A stretch of 58,004 nt of DNA from Caulobacter sp. (GCA_028291055.1 JAQGIP010000018.1:1-58004), one strand, 5' to 3'. Shown: positions 28,384 through 39,068, numbered from the stretch's first letter. Translations and numbers: made by a program. Notes: a model not told the origin generated them from the sequence alone.

Positions 28384-28798
28384 GCGATTATCTCGACGCC
28401 AGCGTGCTTGTTTCGCTGTTTGTCGATGACGTGCATTCGCCGCGCGCTCTTGCCTTCGAAGCGCAAGATCCAGATGTCGTCACCAGCGCCTGGGCGATAG
28501 CGGAGTTTTCGTCCGCGCTTTCGTTTCAGATGCGGCTTGGCCGGCTGACGCGGCCGGAACGCGACAAGGCGGAAGGTGATCTCGATAGTTGGCTGGCTCG
28601 CCAGCCCGACCCGGTCGTGATCGTGCAGGCGGATTTCTTTCGCTCCAGGGATATCCTGCAGGTTTCCGCGTACCGTTGCGAACCCCCGATGCGCTGCACC
28701 TGGCCATCTGCCTGAGGATCGGCGCCGACTTGGCCACATTCGACATCAGATTGGCTGACGCCGCGCGAGAGATCGGAAATCCTCTCACCCCGCTCTGA
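28380..28798 (+). pseudogene. VapC-like PIN-domain toxin, frameshifted
   Basis: The frame starts at TTG 28380 (SDYLDASVLVSLFVDDVHSP), with GAAGG upstream. VapC toxins are PIN ribonucleases cutting tRNA or rRNA. The first acidic residues (D in LDAS, E in WAIAEFSSAL) are in frame. After ILQVSAYRC the frame shifts and ends early at 28715, while another frame continues RTPDALHLAICLRIGADLAT and FDIRLADAAREIG to 28798. Restoring one T at about 28676-28678 would give AYRLRTPDALHLA. The shift removes the last catalytic acids, so the toxin is probably inactive unless this is a sequencing error. Confidence 0.82.
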
Positions 28799-30637
<1,839 letters not shown>

Positions 30638-30707
30638 AGAGTGGTTATGGGGATGGTCGGGCGATTTGCGAAGAGGCCTCTCCCCGCCACTTGCAATTAG
30701 CAAACAC

Positions 30708-30717
30708 ACTAATTAGT
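30708..30717. promoter_or_regulatory. palindrome upstream of the SdpR-like gene
   Basis: ACTAATTAGT, a perfect ten-base palindrome ending ten bases before the ATG of the ArsR-type gene, in an AT-rich strip between recQ and arsR. A likely autoregulatory operator for that repressor. Confidence 0.4.
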
Positions 30718-30727
30718 ATCTTCACTC

Positions 30728-31042
30728 ATGAATGAGATCTTCAAGGCCCTGTCCCACCCCGCGCGCCGCCGGATGATCGCCATGTTGCGGGCGGGTCCGA
30801 TGGCGTCGGGCGACATCGCCCAGAAGTTCGATATGGCTTGGCCCACCGTCACCGCCCACCTCGCGGCGCTGAAGGAGGCGGGGCTGGTCGAGGCCGAGCG
30901 GGAGGGGACCTCGGTCCGCTACCGCCTGGTGATCTCGGCCGCCGAGGAGGCGGCCGCCTTCCTGATGGATCTGATGGGTGCGGGGGCGACATCGCCCGAT
31001 CCGGCTCCTGATCCGGCGACGTCGAAAAAGGTGACCCCATGA
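30728..31042 (+). CDS. ArsR/SdpR-type winged-helix regulator
   Basis: 104 residues. The winged helix covers most of the protein (FKALSHPARRRMIAMLRAGP; GDIAQKFDMAWPTVTAHLAA; LVEAEREGTSVRYRLV). No metal-binding cysteines are present, so it is not an arsenic sensor; the arrangement with an SdpI-like gene is that of SdpR, whose activity is controlled by SdpI. It overlaps the next gene by four bases (ATGA). Confidence 0.92.
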   Translation: MNEIFKALSHPARRRMIAMLRAGPMASGDIAQKFDMAWPTVTAHLAALKEAGLVEAEREGTSVRYRLVISAAEEAAAFLMDLMGAGATSPDPAPDPATSKKVTP

Positions 31043-31746
31043 CCGCCCAAGCCCCTGGCCGTTTCGAGGTGCGTCTGGCCGACGCCGCCAGCGTCTTCGT
31101 CATCCTGGCCCTGATCGTGTCGGGCTATTGGGTCTCCGCCCACGGCATTGCCGGACAGATTCCGCTGCACTTCGGCTTCGACGGCCGCGCCGACCGCTGG
31201 GGCGGGCGCGCCGAGGTTGGCCAGGGGCTATGGCTGATGGCCGGTCTGGCGGGGTTGATCGCGGTGATCTGCGTGGTCCTGGAGCGCCAGGGCGACGGCA
31301 AGGCCTGGCAGTCCAGCCTGCGCCTGGCGCGCGGCGTCACGGCCCTGGTGTTCGCCTTCCTGGGCGTGTTGTTCGGCGGCTTGGGCATGGGCTGGATCGG
31401 CGGCATGGGCGGGGCCGGCGCCTGGGCGATGATCGTGCTGAGCCTGACCCTGGTCGTCGTCGGCGCGGTCATGGGCCGCGCGCGGCCCAATCCGATCTTC
31501 GGGGTACGCACCTTCTGGACCCTGACCAGCCGGCTGTCGTGGGACAAGTCCAACCGCCTTGGTGGGCGGTTGATGGGCGCTATCGGCCTGATCGGCCTGT
31601 TCGCCTCGCCCTTCGCGCCCCAGCCCCAGGCCATGCACTGGCTGGTGGTGGCGCTGCTGGTCGCGGCGGGCCTGACGGTGCTGGAAAGCTGGCGGGTCTG
31701 GACCATCGATCCTGATCGCCGCACCGGCCGCGAGCCCACGCTCTGA
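31039..31746 (+). CDS. SdpI family membrane protein (DUF1648 + SdpI)
   Basis: 235 residues, about six membrane spans. N-terminal DUF1648 (ISGYWVSAHGIAGQIPLHFG-like, with FDGRADRWGG) and a C-terminal SdpI domain with NPIFGVRTFWTLTSRLSWDK (about 153-173) and NRLGGRLMGAIGL. In Bacillus, SdpI gives immunity to the SdpC toxin and sequesters SdpR; outside Bacilli these pairs are widespread and of unclear role. No sdpC-like gene is visible here. Coupled to the upstream regulator. Confidence 0.9.
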   Translation: MTAQAPGRFEVRLADAASVFVILALIVSGYWVSAHGIAGQIPLHFGFDGRADRWGGRAEVGQGLWLMAGLAGLIAVICVVLERQGDGKAWQSSLRLARGVTALVFAFLGVLFGGLGMGWIGGMGGAGAWAMIVLSLTLVVVGAVMGRARPNPIFGVRTFWTLTSRLSWDKSNRLGGRLMGAIGLIGLFASPFAPQPQAMHWLVVALLVAAGLTVLESWRVWTIDPDRRTGREPTL

Positions 31747-31919
31747 AGCCCTTCTCCACCGTCTCTGCACGGCTTGGTCGCGCCCTGGCCACAATCGCCG
31801 TCGAGTCTTATGCTGACGGTGTGCGTTCATCCCCCGTCAATGCTATCGCGGCTTTCGTGGCGTTCAGTTAGAAGGCCGCCCAGAAGGTGGCGGGTGCGTC
31901 ACGCGGAGACCACGAGGCC

Positions 31920-33920
31920 ATGGCGAATCGGACCGGCGGCGGCGAGCGCCAGAGTGGCGCGCCGAAGCGGACGCCGCTGCAGGCCTTCCTCTATTGGGGC
32001 ATGGTGGCGGGCGTTTGGGGCCTGATCTTCATCGTCGGCTTCTTCGCGGTGTTCGCCCGCGACCTGCCCGACACCTCCAAGCTCTACGACGTCTCGCGCC
32101 AGCCCTCGATCTCCTACCTGGACCGCTCGGGCGCCGTGGTCGCCGTGCGTGGCAGCCAGTACGCGCCGCCCGTCGATCTCGACAAGCTTCCCGCCTATGT
32201 GCCCAAGGCCTTCCTGGCCATCGAGGACCGGCGCTTCTATTGGCACTTCGGCTTCGATCCGATCGGCATGAGCCGGGCCATGGTCAAGAACGTCATGGCC
32301 GGCCACATCGTCGCCGGCGGCTCGACCATCACCCAGCAGCTGGCCCGCAACCTGTTCCTGACCGCCGACCAGAACTGGCGGCGCAAGATCCAGGAGCTGA
32401 TCCTGGCCGTGTGGCTGGAGGTGAAATTCTCCAAGAAGGAGATCCTCTCCCTCTATCTGAACCGCGTCTATTTCGGCGGCGGGGCCTATGGCATCGAGGC
32501 CGCCTCCCAGCGCTACTTCAACAAGCCCGCCTCTCAGCTGACGGTGGGCGAATCCGCCCTGCTGGCCGGGATGATGAAGGGCCCGTCGCGCTACAGCCCC
32601 GTCTCGGCCAGCCAGCGCGCCGCGCGCCGCGCCACCGTGGTGCTGGATGAGATGGTCAAGACCCACGCCATCACCCAGGAACAGCGCGCCGAGGCCGTGA
32701 AGGCGCCGGTGCGCGTCTCCACGACGCTGGCCAACCAGCGGGCACAGTATTTCGTCGACTGGGTCGACGCCCAGGTGCGCAGTCTGGTGGGCGAGCCGAC
32801 CGAGGATCTGGTGGTGGAAACCACGCTGGACCTGCCGATCCAGGCGGCGGCGGAATCGGCCATCCACGCGGGCGTCGCCGGCCACAAGGGCCAGGGCGTG
32901 CAGCAGGCGGCGCTGGTGGCCATGGACGGCGAGGGCCGAATTCTCGCCTATGTCGGCGGCGCTGACTACCAGGAGAGCCAGTTCGACCGTGCCACGGCCG
33001 CGCGCCGTCAGGCGGGTTCGTCGTTCAAGCCATTCGTCTATCTGACCGCCATGGAGGCCGGGCGTAACCCCAACATGGTGGTGGTCGACGAGCCGCTGCG
33101 GATCGGCAATTGGGAGCCGAAGAACTACACCAACAAATACCTGGGCCCGATCACCCTGCAGACGGCGCTGGCCCAGTCGATCAATACGGTGGCCGCGCGG
33201 CTGGCCAATGAGGTCGGCACCGCCAATGTGGCCTCGACCGCCCGGCGGCTGGGGATCACCTCGAAGATTCAGCTGGATCCGTCGATGGCGCTGGGCGCGG
33301 TGGAGGTCAGTCCGATGGAGATGGCCCAGGCTTACGACGCCTTCTCCAACGGCGGCTTCGCGGCCCGGGGCTATGGGATCGTGCGCATCCGCACCTCCAG
33401 CGGCAAGGTGCTCTACGACCACGGGGTCGGGGGCGCCCAGCGCGCGGCGGTGATCGGCTCGCCGTCGCTGCAATATATGAACCAGATGATGCGCCAGGTG
33501 GTTACCGCCGGCACCGGGACCAAGGCGCGGGTCGGCGCCTATGACATCGCCGGCAAGACCGGCACCACCAGTGACTACAAGGACGCCTGGTTCGTGGGCT
33601 ACACCGGCGGCTTCGTGGCCGCCGTCTGGGTCGGCAAGGACGACAATACCCCGATGCGCAAGGTCACCGGCGGCGGCGCCCCGGCCGAGATCTGGCACAA
33701 CTTCATGGCTTCGGCCCTGCCGCGCATCCGCACCCAGCCCATTCCCGGCGGCATCATCGCGCCGCCCGACGCCCCGCCGCAGCAGGACCCGATCGGCAAT
33801 ATCCTGGGCACCTTGGGGATCGGCGACGGTGAGGGCGGCGATGCCGCCAAGCCGTCGGAGCCGGTTCCGGCCGAGCAGAGGCCACCCCCCGAGAAGGGCA
33901 TGGAGCCCATCCCCTACTAG
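31920..33920 (+). CDS. class A penicillin-binding protein (PBP1A-like)
   Basis: 666 residues from ATG 31920 with GAGG upstream. It polymerises and cross-links peptidoglycan in the periplasm. One N-terminal membrane span (about 24-46), glycosyltransferase domain (AIEDRRFYWHFGFDPIGMSR; GGSTITQQLARNLFL; LSLYLNRVYFGGGAYGIEAA) and transpeptidase domain with SxxK (GSSFKPF, about residue 364), SxN (QSINTVAARL) and KTG (AGKTGTTSDYKDAWFVGY). Pro-rich C-terminal tail. Not linked to other wall genes here. Confidence 0.96.
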   Translation: MANRTGGGERQSGAPKRTPLQAFLYWGMVAGVWGLIFIVGFFAVFARDLPDTSKLYDVSRQPSISYLDRSGAVVAVRGSQYAPPVDLDKLPAYVPKAFLAIEDRRFYWHFGFDPIGMSRAMVKNVMAGHIVAGGSTITQQLARNLFLTADQNWRRKIQELILAVWLEVKFSKKEILSLYLNRVYFGGGAYGIEAASQRYFNKPASQLTVGESALLAGMMKGPSRYSPVSASQRAARRATVVLDEMVKTHAITQEQRAEAVKAPVRVSTTLANQRAQYFVDWVDAQVRSLVGEPTEDLVVETTLDLPIQAAAESAIHAGVAGHKGQGVQQAALVAMDGEGRILAYVGGADYQESQFDRATAARRQAGSSFKPFVYLTAMEAGRNPNMVVVDEPLRIGNWEPKNYTNKYLGPITLQTALAQSINTVAARLANEVGTANVASTARRLGITSKIQLDPSMALGAVEVSPMEMAQAYDAFSNGGFAARGYGIVRIRTSSGKVLYDHGVGGAQRAAVIGSPSLQYMNQMMRQVVTAGTGTKARVGAYDIAGKTGTTSDYKDAWFVGYTGGFVAAVWVGKDDNTPMRKVTGGGAPAEIWHNFMASALPRIRTQPIPGGIIAPPDAPPQQDPIGNILGTLGIGDGEGGDAAKPSEPVPAEQRPPPEKGMEPIPY

Positions 33921-33938
33921 AGGGCCGGCGGGTTCCGC

Positions 33939-34694
33939 TTAGCTCTCGCGCCCCAGGGCGTGCAGACCGGCGCCCTTGGCCTTGAGCCAGGCGCGCTGGG
34001 GTCGGTGGTTGCCGACCATGCGTTCGACCAGGGCCCAGAAGCGGGGGCCGTGGTTGGCTTCGAGCAGATGGCAGCATTCGTGGGCGGCCACATAGTCGGC
34101 GACGGCCTCGGGCGCCAGCGCCAGGCGCCAGCTGTAGCGGATCGAGGCGGTGTTGCGGTTGCTGGCCGGTTTGCACGAGCCCCAGCGGCCCCGCGCATCC
34201 ATCACCGAAACCGGCGGCAGGGCGGTGTTCAACCGCGCGCAATAGTGGGCGGTGCGTTCGCTCAGCCCGCGCAGGGCCTCGCGCTTGACGACCCTGAGCA
34301 CGCGGGTGGTGAAGGCGGCGTCGGGCGGCGCGATGATGCGCGCGGGGTGGTCGCCGTCGGCGGGGATCAGCTTGGGCCGGCCGGGGGCGGCCTCCAGGAG
34401 AACGGGTTCGCCGAACAGGGTGATCGACATGCCGGGCCACAGGGGCGTGGGGGCCGGCACCTCGGCGATGCGCTCGGCGATCCAGCCGGAGCGTTCATGG
34501 GCAAAGGCGGCGGCTTCCGCCAGCCGGCGCGGCGTGGGGGCCACGGCCACCACCTCGCGCTTGGCGCGGTCCAGGCGCAGGCTGACCCGCCGGGCCCGCG
34601 GATTGACCGCCAGCCGGACGGGCGCGCCGTCGACCACAAGCCGGTCGCCGTGATTGAAACTGGGCCCGCCGAACAACTTCATCCGCCCAGCCAT
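33939..34694 (-). CDS. YgjP-like (M48/DUF45) metallopeptidase
   Basis: 251 residues. The C-terminal half carries the HExxH zinc site as HECCH (AAHECCHLLEANHGPRFWAL, about 208-227), preceded by RGRWGSCKPASNRNTASIRY, the hallmark of the DUF45/YgjP family. These are predicted cytosolic zinc peptidases with no established substrate. Start ATG 34694; second in-frame ATG 34682. Convergent with the PBP gene 18 bases away. Confidence 0.92.
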   Translation of the reverse strand: MAGRMKLFGGPSFNHGDRLVVDGAPVRLAVNPRARRVSLRLDRAKREVVAVAPTPRRLAEAAAFAHERSGWIAERIAEVPAPTPLWPGMSITLFGEPVLLEAAPGRPKLIPADGDHPARIIAPPDAAFTTRVLRVVKREALRGLSERTAHYCARLNTALPPVSVMDARGRWGSCKPASNRNTASIRYSWRLALAPEAVADYVAAHECCHLLEANHGPRFWALVERMVGNHRPQRAWLKAKGAGLHALGRES

Positions 34695-34779
34695 AGCGCC
34701 GAACCGGCGCCATTCGCCACACCTTTAGGCGGGCGCTTCCAAAGGCCCTACCCGCCCGCGAAAGGCCGGCCCCACTCGC

Positions 34780-34881
34780 CTGGAGCGTTGCCCGCTCCGA
34801 TAGAGTCGGAGCGGCGCTCCAGCTATTTGTTTTGTCGCGCTTTTCGGCGGCGAACCGGTATCCACTTCGCCGGAAAGCCCT
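34780..34881. repeat. interspersed palindromic repeat beside phaZ
   Basis: A two-stage stem (CTGGAGCG ... CGCTCCAG enclosing CCGCTCCGA/TCGGAGCGG) at 34780-34822 is followed by a second part with CTATTTGTTTTGTCGCGCTT and GAACCGGTATCCACTTCGCC. That last phrase is very common in palindromic repeats of Rhizobiales and relatives (RIME / Bru-RS type), by memory. It ends at the phaZ stop codon and may also act in transcript termination. Confidence 0.65.
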
Positions 34882-36132
34882 CTAGAAGTCCGGGTCGCAG
34901 TGGAGGATGAAGTCGCGCACCCGGGGATAGATCTCCTCGCGGAAGCGCTTGCCGTTGAAGACGCCGTAGTGGCCGACCTTGGGCTGCACATAGAGCTGCT
35001 TCAAGTCCTCCGGGATATTCGGCGTCAGGCCGTGGGCGGCCTGGGTCTGGCCGACGCCGGAGATGTCGTCGTACTCGCCTTCCACCGTCATCAGGCCGAT
35101 GTCGGTGATGGCGGCGGGGTTCACCAGGCGGCCGCCATGCATAAGCTCGCCCTTGGGCAGCAGATACTGCTGGAAGACGATGTCGATGGTCTGGAGGTAG
35201 AACTCCGCCGTCAGGTCGAGAACCGAGAGGTATTCGTCGTAGAATTCCCGGTGCTTGTCGGCGCTGTCGTCGTCGCCGTGGACCAGCTGTTCAAAGAACT
35301 TCTGGTGCGCCTCCTGGTGGCGCTCCTTGTTCATGGACATGAAGGAGGCCAGCTGGACGAAGCCCGGATAGACGCTGCGCATCGCGCCCGGATAGGGGGG
35401 CGGGACCTGGTAGATCATGTTCGACTTGAACCAGGTGAAGGGCTTGTCCTCGGCCAGCTTGTTGGTGACCGTGGGCGACAGGCGCGCGTCGATGGGCGAG
35501 CCCATGAAGGTCATGCTGCGCGGGCGGTTCACGTCATTGTCCTCGGCCATCAATGCAGCCGCCGCCAGCACCGGCGGGCCCGGCTGGCAGACCGCCACCA
35601 CGTGGCAGCGCGAGCCCAGCACGCCCATCATGGTGCGGATGTGGTCGATGTAGTCGTGGAAGTCGAACTGGCCCTCCAGCATCGGCACGTCGCGGGCGTT
35701 GGACCAATCGGTGATGAAGACGGCGTGGTCGGGCAGGAAGGCCTCGACGGTGCCGCGCAACAGGGTGGCGTAGTGGCCCGAAAGCGGGGCCACGATCAGC
35801 ACGGCGGGGTCGAGCTTCAGCTTGCCGGCCCGGCGCATGTCGGTCATGTCGCGGTCGAACTGGACCAGCTTGCACCAGGGGCTTTCCCACACGGTGGTGG
35901 GGCGCACGCGCACGTCGACGCCATTGACCTTGACCGTGTCGATGCCCCAGGCCGGGCGGCCATAGCGGCGGGTGACGTTGGCGTAGAGATCGGCGGCGGC
36001 ATAGAGCCGGCGGCCGATCGGCGATTGCGCCGCCGGATTGAGCGGCGAGCTCCAGAAATCGCGGGTCATGCGGGCCGCCAGACGCGCGGGCGCGCCGGCG
36101 TAGTAGGTGGCCTCATGCAGGGTGTAGAGCAT
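34882..36132 (-). CDS. phaZ: intracellular polyhydroxyalkanoate depolymerase
   Basis: 416 residues. It hydrolyses stored PHB granules in the cytosol. N-terminus MLYTLHEATYYAGAPARLAA and WESPWCKLVQFDRD are typical of PhaZ1-type enzymes; the nucleophile lies in HVVAVCQPGPPVLAAAALMA (Cys about 182, in place of the Ser of a lipase box, as in Ralstonia PhaZa1). C-terminal VEGEYDDISGVGQTQAAHGL and VGHYGVFNGKRFREEIYPRV provide the Asp and His. No other pha genes are in the window. Confidence 0.95.
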   Translation of the reverse strand: MLYTLHEATYYAGAPARLAARMTRDFWSSPLNPAAQSPIGRRLYAAADLYANVTRRYGRPAWGIDTVKVNGVDVRVRPTTVWESPWCKLVQFDRDMTDMRRAGKLKLDPAVLIVAPLSGHYATLLRGTVEAFLPDHAVFITDWSNARDVPMLEGQFDFHDYIDHIRTMMGVLGSRCHVVAVCQPGPPVLAAAALMAEDNDVNRPRSMTFMGSPIDARLSPTVTNKLAEDKPFTWFKSNMIYQVPPPYPGAMRSVYPGFVQLASFMSMNKERHQEAHQKFFEQLVHGDDDSADKHREFYDEYLSVLDLTAEFYLQTIDIVFQQYLLPKGELMHGGRLVNPAAITDIGLMTVEGEYDDISGVGQTQAAHGLTPNIPEDLKQLYVQPKVGHYGVFNGKRFREEIYPRVRDFILHCDPDF

Positions 36133-36222
36133 TAGGAATTCCCGATTGTGCAGCGCAGCATAGCACGTGCGGGATTAAGGAAGTCCAGCCTGAATGGTTC
36201 CCCCGGCGGCGCGCGCGTGCGC

Positions 36223-36819
36223 TCAGTCGCCGCGCATGGCCTTGACGGTCTGGGTGGTGATCTCGTCGGGCGGCAGGTTGTAGGGGATGACCTTCACGAA
36301 CCGGCCCTTGGGATCCATCAGATAGATGTAGGCCGAGTGGTCCATCAGGTAGTTGGCCCCGTCGCCCTGCTTCTGGACGAAGACCTTGTAGGCCTTGACG
36401 ACAGCGGCGGTCTGTTCCGGCGTGCCGGTCAGGCCCAGCGTCCCGGGGGGCGCCTTGTTGACGTCCAGCCAGCCCTTGATCACCGCCGGGGTGTCGCGGC
36501 CCGGATCGACGGAAACGAAGACGATCTGGAACTTGGCCGCGCGTGGGCCCAGCTGGTCGCTGACGGTGGTCAGGGCCTGCAGGGTGCCGGGGCAGACGTC
36601 GGGACAGTAGGTGTAGCCGAAGAAGACGGCGCTCCACTTGCCCTTCAGGGCCTTTTCATCGACCCGGCGGCCGGTCTGGTCGGCCAGGACGAAGGGGCCG
36701 CCGACCAGCGCGGCCTGCTGGCGGGGCTTGAAGGCGCCCGTGCCGAAGGCGACGACCGCCAGGCCCAGCAGGACCATGACGGCGGCGACGATGATCGTGA
36801 TCCGGCGGTTCACGCGCAC
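36223..36819 (-). CDS. SCO1/SenC family copper chaperone-like protein
   Basis: 198 residues. One N-terminal membrane anchor (ITIIVAAVMVLLGLAVVAFG, about 7-26), then a thioredoxin fold facing the periplasm. Copper ligands are visible: CxxxC in FFGYTYCPDVCPGTLQALT (about 72-76) and His in LMDHSAYIYLMDPKGRFV (about 160). SCO proteins help assemble CuA of cytochrome oxidase. The neighbour regB suggests a link with respiration. A tandem G-rich repeat begins five bases upstream of its start codon. Confidence 0.95.
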   Translation of the reverse strand: MRVNRRITIIVAAVMVLLGLAVVAFGTGAFKPRQQAALVGGPFVLADQTGRRVDEKALKGKWSAVFFGYTYCPDVCPGTLQALTTVSDQLGPRAAKFQIVFVSVDPGRDTPAVIKGWLDVNKAPPGTLGLTGTPEQTAAVVKAYKVFVQKQGDGANYLMDHSAYIYLMDPKGRFVKVIPYNLPPDEITTQTVKAMRGD

Positions 36820-36823
36820 CCCC

Positions 36824-36868
36824 GGGCTTGGGGGGCCTGGGCTTGGGGGGCCCCGGCTTGGAGGGCCC
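36824..36868 (+). repeat. three 15-base G-rich tandem repeats, quadruplex-like
   Basis: GGGCTTGGGGGGCCT, GGGCTTGGGGGGCCC and CGGCTTGGAGGGCCC follow each other without gaps. The first two units contain four G-runs separated by three-base loops (GGG-CTT-GGGGGG-CCT-GGG-CTT-GGGGGG), a canonical G-quadruplex pattern on the plus strand. It lies in the divergent gap between the SCO gene and regB. Confidence 0.7.
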
Positions 36869-37005
36869 CAATCATGCGGCGCCCGGCCGCGCGGCGGAGA
36901 GGACGCTCGCTTCCGGCGGAAAACTCGACAACTATCGCGGCCATGGTCTCACCGTCCTCCTCGAGCGCCGACGCGCCCGGCCTCGATAGGCCGCAGGGCG
37001 GGGTC

Positions 37006-38361
37006 ATGCAAGATGACGTCCCCGACTGGACGATGGGGGCGTTCCGGCGCGGACGCCTGCGCCTGCGCACCCTGGTGGGGCTGCGCTGGCTGGCCATCGC
37101 CGGCCAGACGGTGACCCTGGGCGTGGTCGGCCTCATCCTGCACCTGCCGGCCAACTATCCCCTCTGCCTCAGCCTGATCGCGCTCAGCGCCTGGGTGAAC
37201 CTGCTGGTGGGGCTGTCGGCCTCGACCCAGCGGCTGGCGGAGGATCGCGAGGCGGCGGTGCAGATCGCCTTCGACATCCTGCAGCTCAGCGGCATGCTCT
37301 ATCTGACCGGCGGCATCCTCAATCCCTTCTCCCTGCTGCTGATCGCGCCGGCCACCCTGGCGGCGGCGACCCTGCCGGCCCGCCAGGCGGCGCTGCTCTG
37401 CCTGCTGGCCGTGGCGGCCACCATCGGCCTGGCGGTCCATGCCATGCCCCTGCCGTCGCCCAACGAAGTCCCCTTCGACCCGCCGATGCTCAACCGGGTG
37501 GGGGCGGTGGCGGCGCGGATCATCGGCATCCTGTTCACCGCCGGCTACGCCTGGCAGGTGGCCACCGAGGCGTCGCGGATGGAGTTGGCGCTCAACGTCA
37601 CCCAGACGGTGCTGGCGCGTGAGCAACGCTTGTCGGCCCTGGGAGCGCTGGCCGCCGCCGCGGCCCATGAACTGGGCACCCCGTTGGCCACCATCGCGGT
37701 GGTCTCGCGCGAGATGGCCAAGTTCGCCACCGACCCGGTGGTGCGCGAAGACGCCGAACTGCTGATCTCCCAGGCCGAGCGTTGCCGCGAAATCCTGCGC
37801 CGGCTGACCGAGACGCCGGAACAGGGCGACGTGGTCCATGAGCGGATGAGCCTGCTGCAGTTCGTCCAGGAGGCCATCGAGCCCCACGCCCATCACGATG
37901 TGCGGGTGGAAGCCGTGGTCAGCGGCGCCGGCAGCGACGCCGCGCCGGATATCTGGCGGATGCCGGAGGTGCTGCACGCCATGACCTCCTTCGTGGAGAA
38001 CGCGGTCGATTTCGCCAGGTCGGAGGTGCTGGTCACCGCGCGCTTCGACGCGCGCACCGTGTCGGTGGAGGTGCGCGACGACGGGCCGGGCTTCGCGCCC
38101 GAGGTGCTGGCCAAGCTGGGCGAGCCCTATGTGACCAGCCGCCAGGGGACCGAGGGTGGGCGCACCGGCCATATCGGCATGGGACTGGGCTTCTTCATCG
38201 CCAAGACCCTGCTGGAGCGGACGGGCGCGGTGGTGGACTTCCGCAACGGCCGCCGCGGCGGCGCCGTGGTCGCCGCCCGCTGGCCCCGCTCCGCCATCGA
38301 GGCGCCGGCCTCCGATGGGCCCGAGGGCTATGGCGACAGCGTCCTGGACACCCTGACGTAG
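37006..38361 (+). CDS. regB: redox sensor histidine kinase RegB/PrrB
   Basis: About 451 residues from ATG 37006, with GGGCGGGG upstream; ATG 36943 is an alternative. Six membrane spans (about 25-175) include LTGGILNPFSLLLIAPATLA, the quinone-sensing GGxxNPF loop. The H-box LGALAAAAAHELGTPLATIA has His 221; SQAERCREILRRL holds Cys 260, matching the redox-active Cys265 of Rhodobacter RegB. Then N-box (FVENAVDFA) and G-boxes (VRDDGPGFAPEVL; HIGMGLGFFIAKTLLERTGA). It phosphorylates RegA in response to respiratory redox state. Confidence 0.95.
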   Translation: MQDDVPDWTMGAFRRGRLRLRTLVGLRWLAIAGQTVTLGVVGLILHLPANYPLCLSLIALSAWVNLLVGLSASTQRLAEDREAAVQIAFDILQLSGMLYLTGGILNPFSLLLIAPATLAAATLPARQAALLCLLAVAATIGLAVHAMPLPSPNEVPFDPPMLNRVGAVAARIIGILFTAGYAWQVATEASRMELALNVTQTVLAREQRLSALGALAAAAAHELGTPLATIAVVSREMAKFATDPVVREDAELLISQAERCREILRRLTETPEQGDVVHERMSLLQFVQEAIEPHAHHDVRVEAVVSGAGSDAAPDIWRMPEVLHAMTSFVENAVDFARSEVLVTARFDARTVSVEVRDDGPGFAPEVLAKLGEPYVTSRQGTEGGRTGHIGMGLGFFIAKTLLERTGAVVDFRNGRRGGAVVAARWPRSAIEAPASDGPEGYGDSVLDTLT

Positions 38362-38505
38362 AGGGATGAGCCGGCCTGATCGGCGATCAATTCGCGGAAC
38401 GCTATGAAGGGACTTGATGTTCAGCGTCGCGGGGCGACATGATGCCACACGCGCGGGCGTTGAATCGCGCTGTCGTTTAGCCTTTTGCGGGGAGCCAACC
38501 ACCCC

Positions 38506-39063
38506 ATGGTCGAAATCGTCGACGCTGTCGCTGCACTGCCGGACAAGAGCCTTCTGGTTCTGGATGACGACACCCCCTTGAGAACCCGATTAGGGCGGGC
38601 CCTGGAGCAGCGCGGCTTCGAGGTCGCCCTGGCCGCCGGCGTGGGCGAGGCGCTGGCCTCGATCAAGGTGCACGCTCCCGCCTTCGCTGTGCTTGACATG
38701 CGGCTGGAGGACGGCTCGGGCCTGAAGGTGGTCGAGGCGGTGCGCGAGGCCCGCCCGGACGCCAAGGTGATCATGCTGACCGGCTACGGCAACATCGCCA
38801 CGGCGGTGGCCGCGGTGAAGGCCGGGGCCGTGGACTATCTCTCCAAGCCCGCCGACGCCGACGACGTGGCCCGCGCCCTGCTGGCCCAGGCCGGCGACCG
38901 CCCGCCCCCGCCGGAAAACCCGATGAGCGCCGACCGGGTGCGCTGGGAGCATATCCAGCGGGTCTATGAACTCTGCGGCCACAATGTCTCCGAGACCGCG
39001 CGCCGGCTGAACATGCACCGCCGCACCCTGCAGCGGATACTGGCCAAGCGCGCGCCGAGGTAG
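38506..39063 (+). CDS. regA: response regulator RegA/ActR/PrrA
   Basis: 185 residues from ATG 38506. Receiver domain with acidic pocket (LLVLDDDTPLRTRLGRALEQ), phosphoacceptor Asp 64 (AFAVLDMRLEDGSGL), T (VIMLTGYGNIATAV) and K (DYLSKPADADDV). A Pro-rich linker (RPPPPENP) leads to a Fis-type HTH, NVSETARRLNMHRRTLQRIL, essentially invariant in RegA proteins. It follows regB by 144 bases and controls respiratory, nitrogen and carbon genes in relatives. Confidence 0.97.
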   Translation: MVEIVDAVAALPDKSLLVLDDDTPLRTRLGRALEQRGFEVALAAGVGEALASIKVHAPAFAVLDMRLEDGSGLKVVEAVREARPDAKVIMLTGYGNIATAVAAVKAGAVDYLSKPADADDVARALLAQAGDRPPPPENPMSADRVRWEHIQRVYELCGHNVSETARRLNMHRRTLQRILAKRAPR

Positions 39064-39068
39064 GCGCC

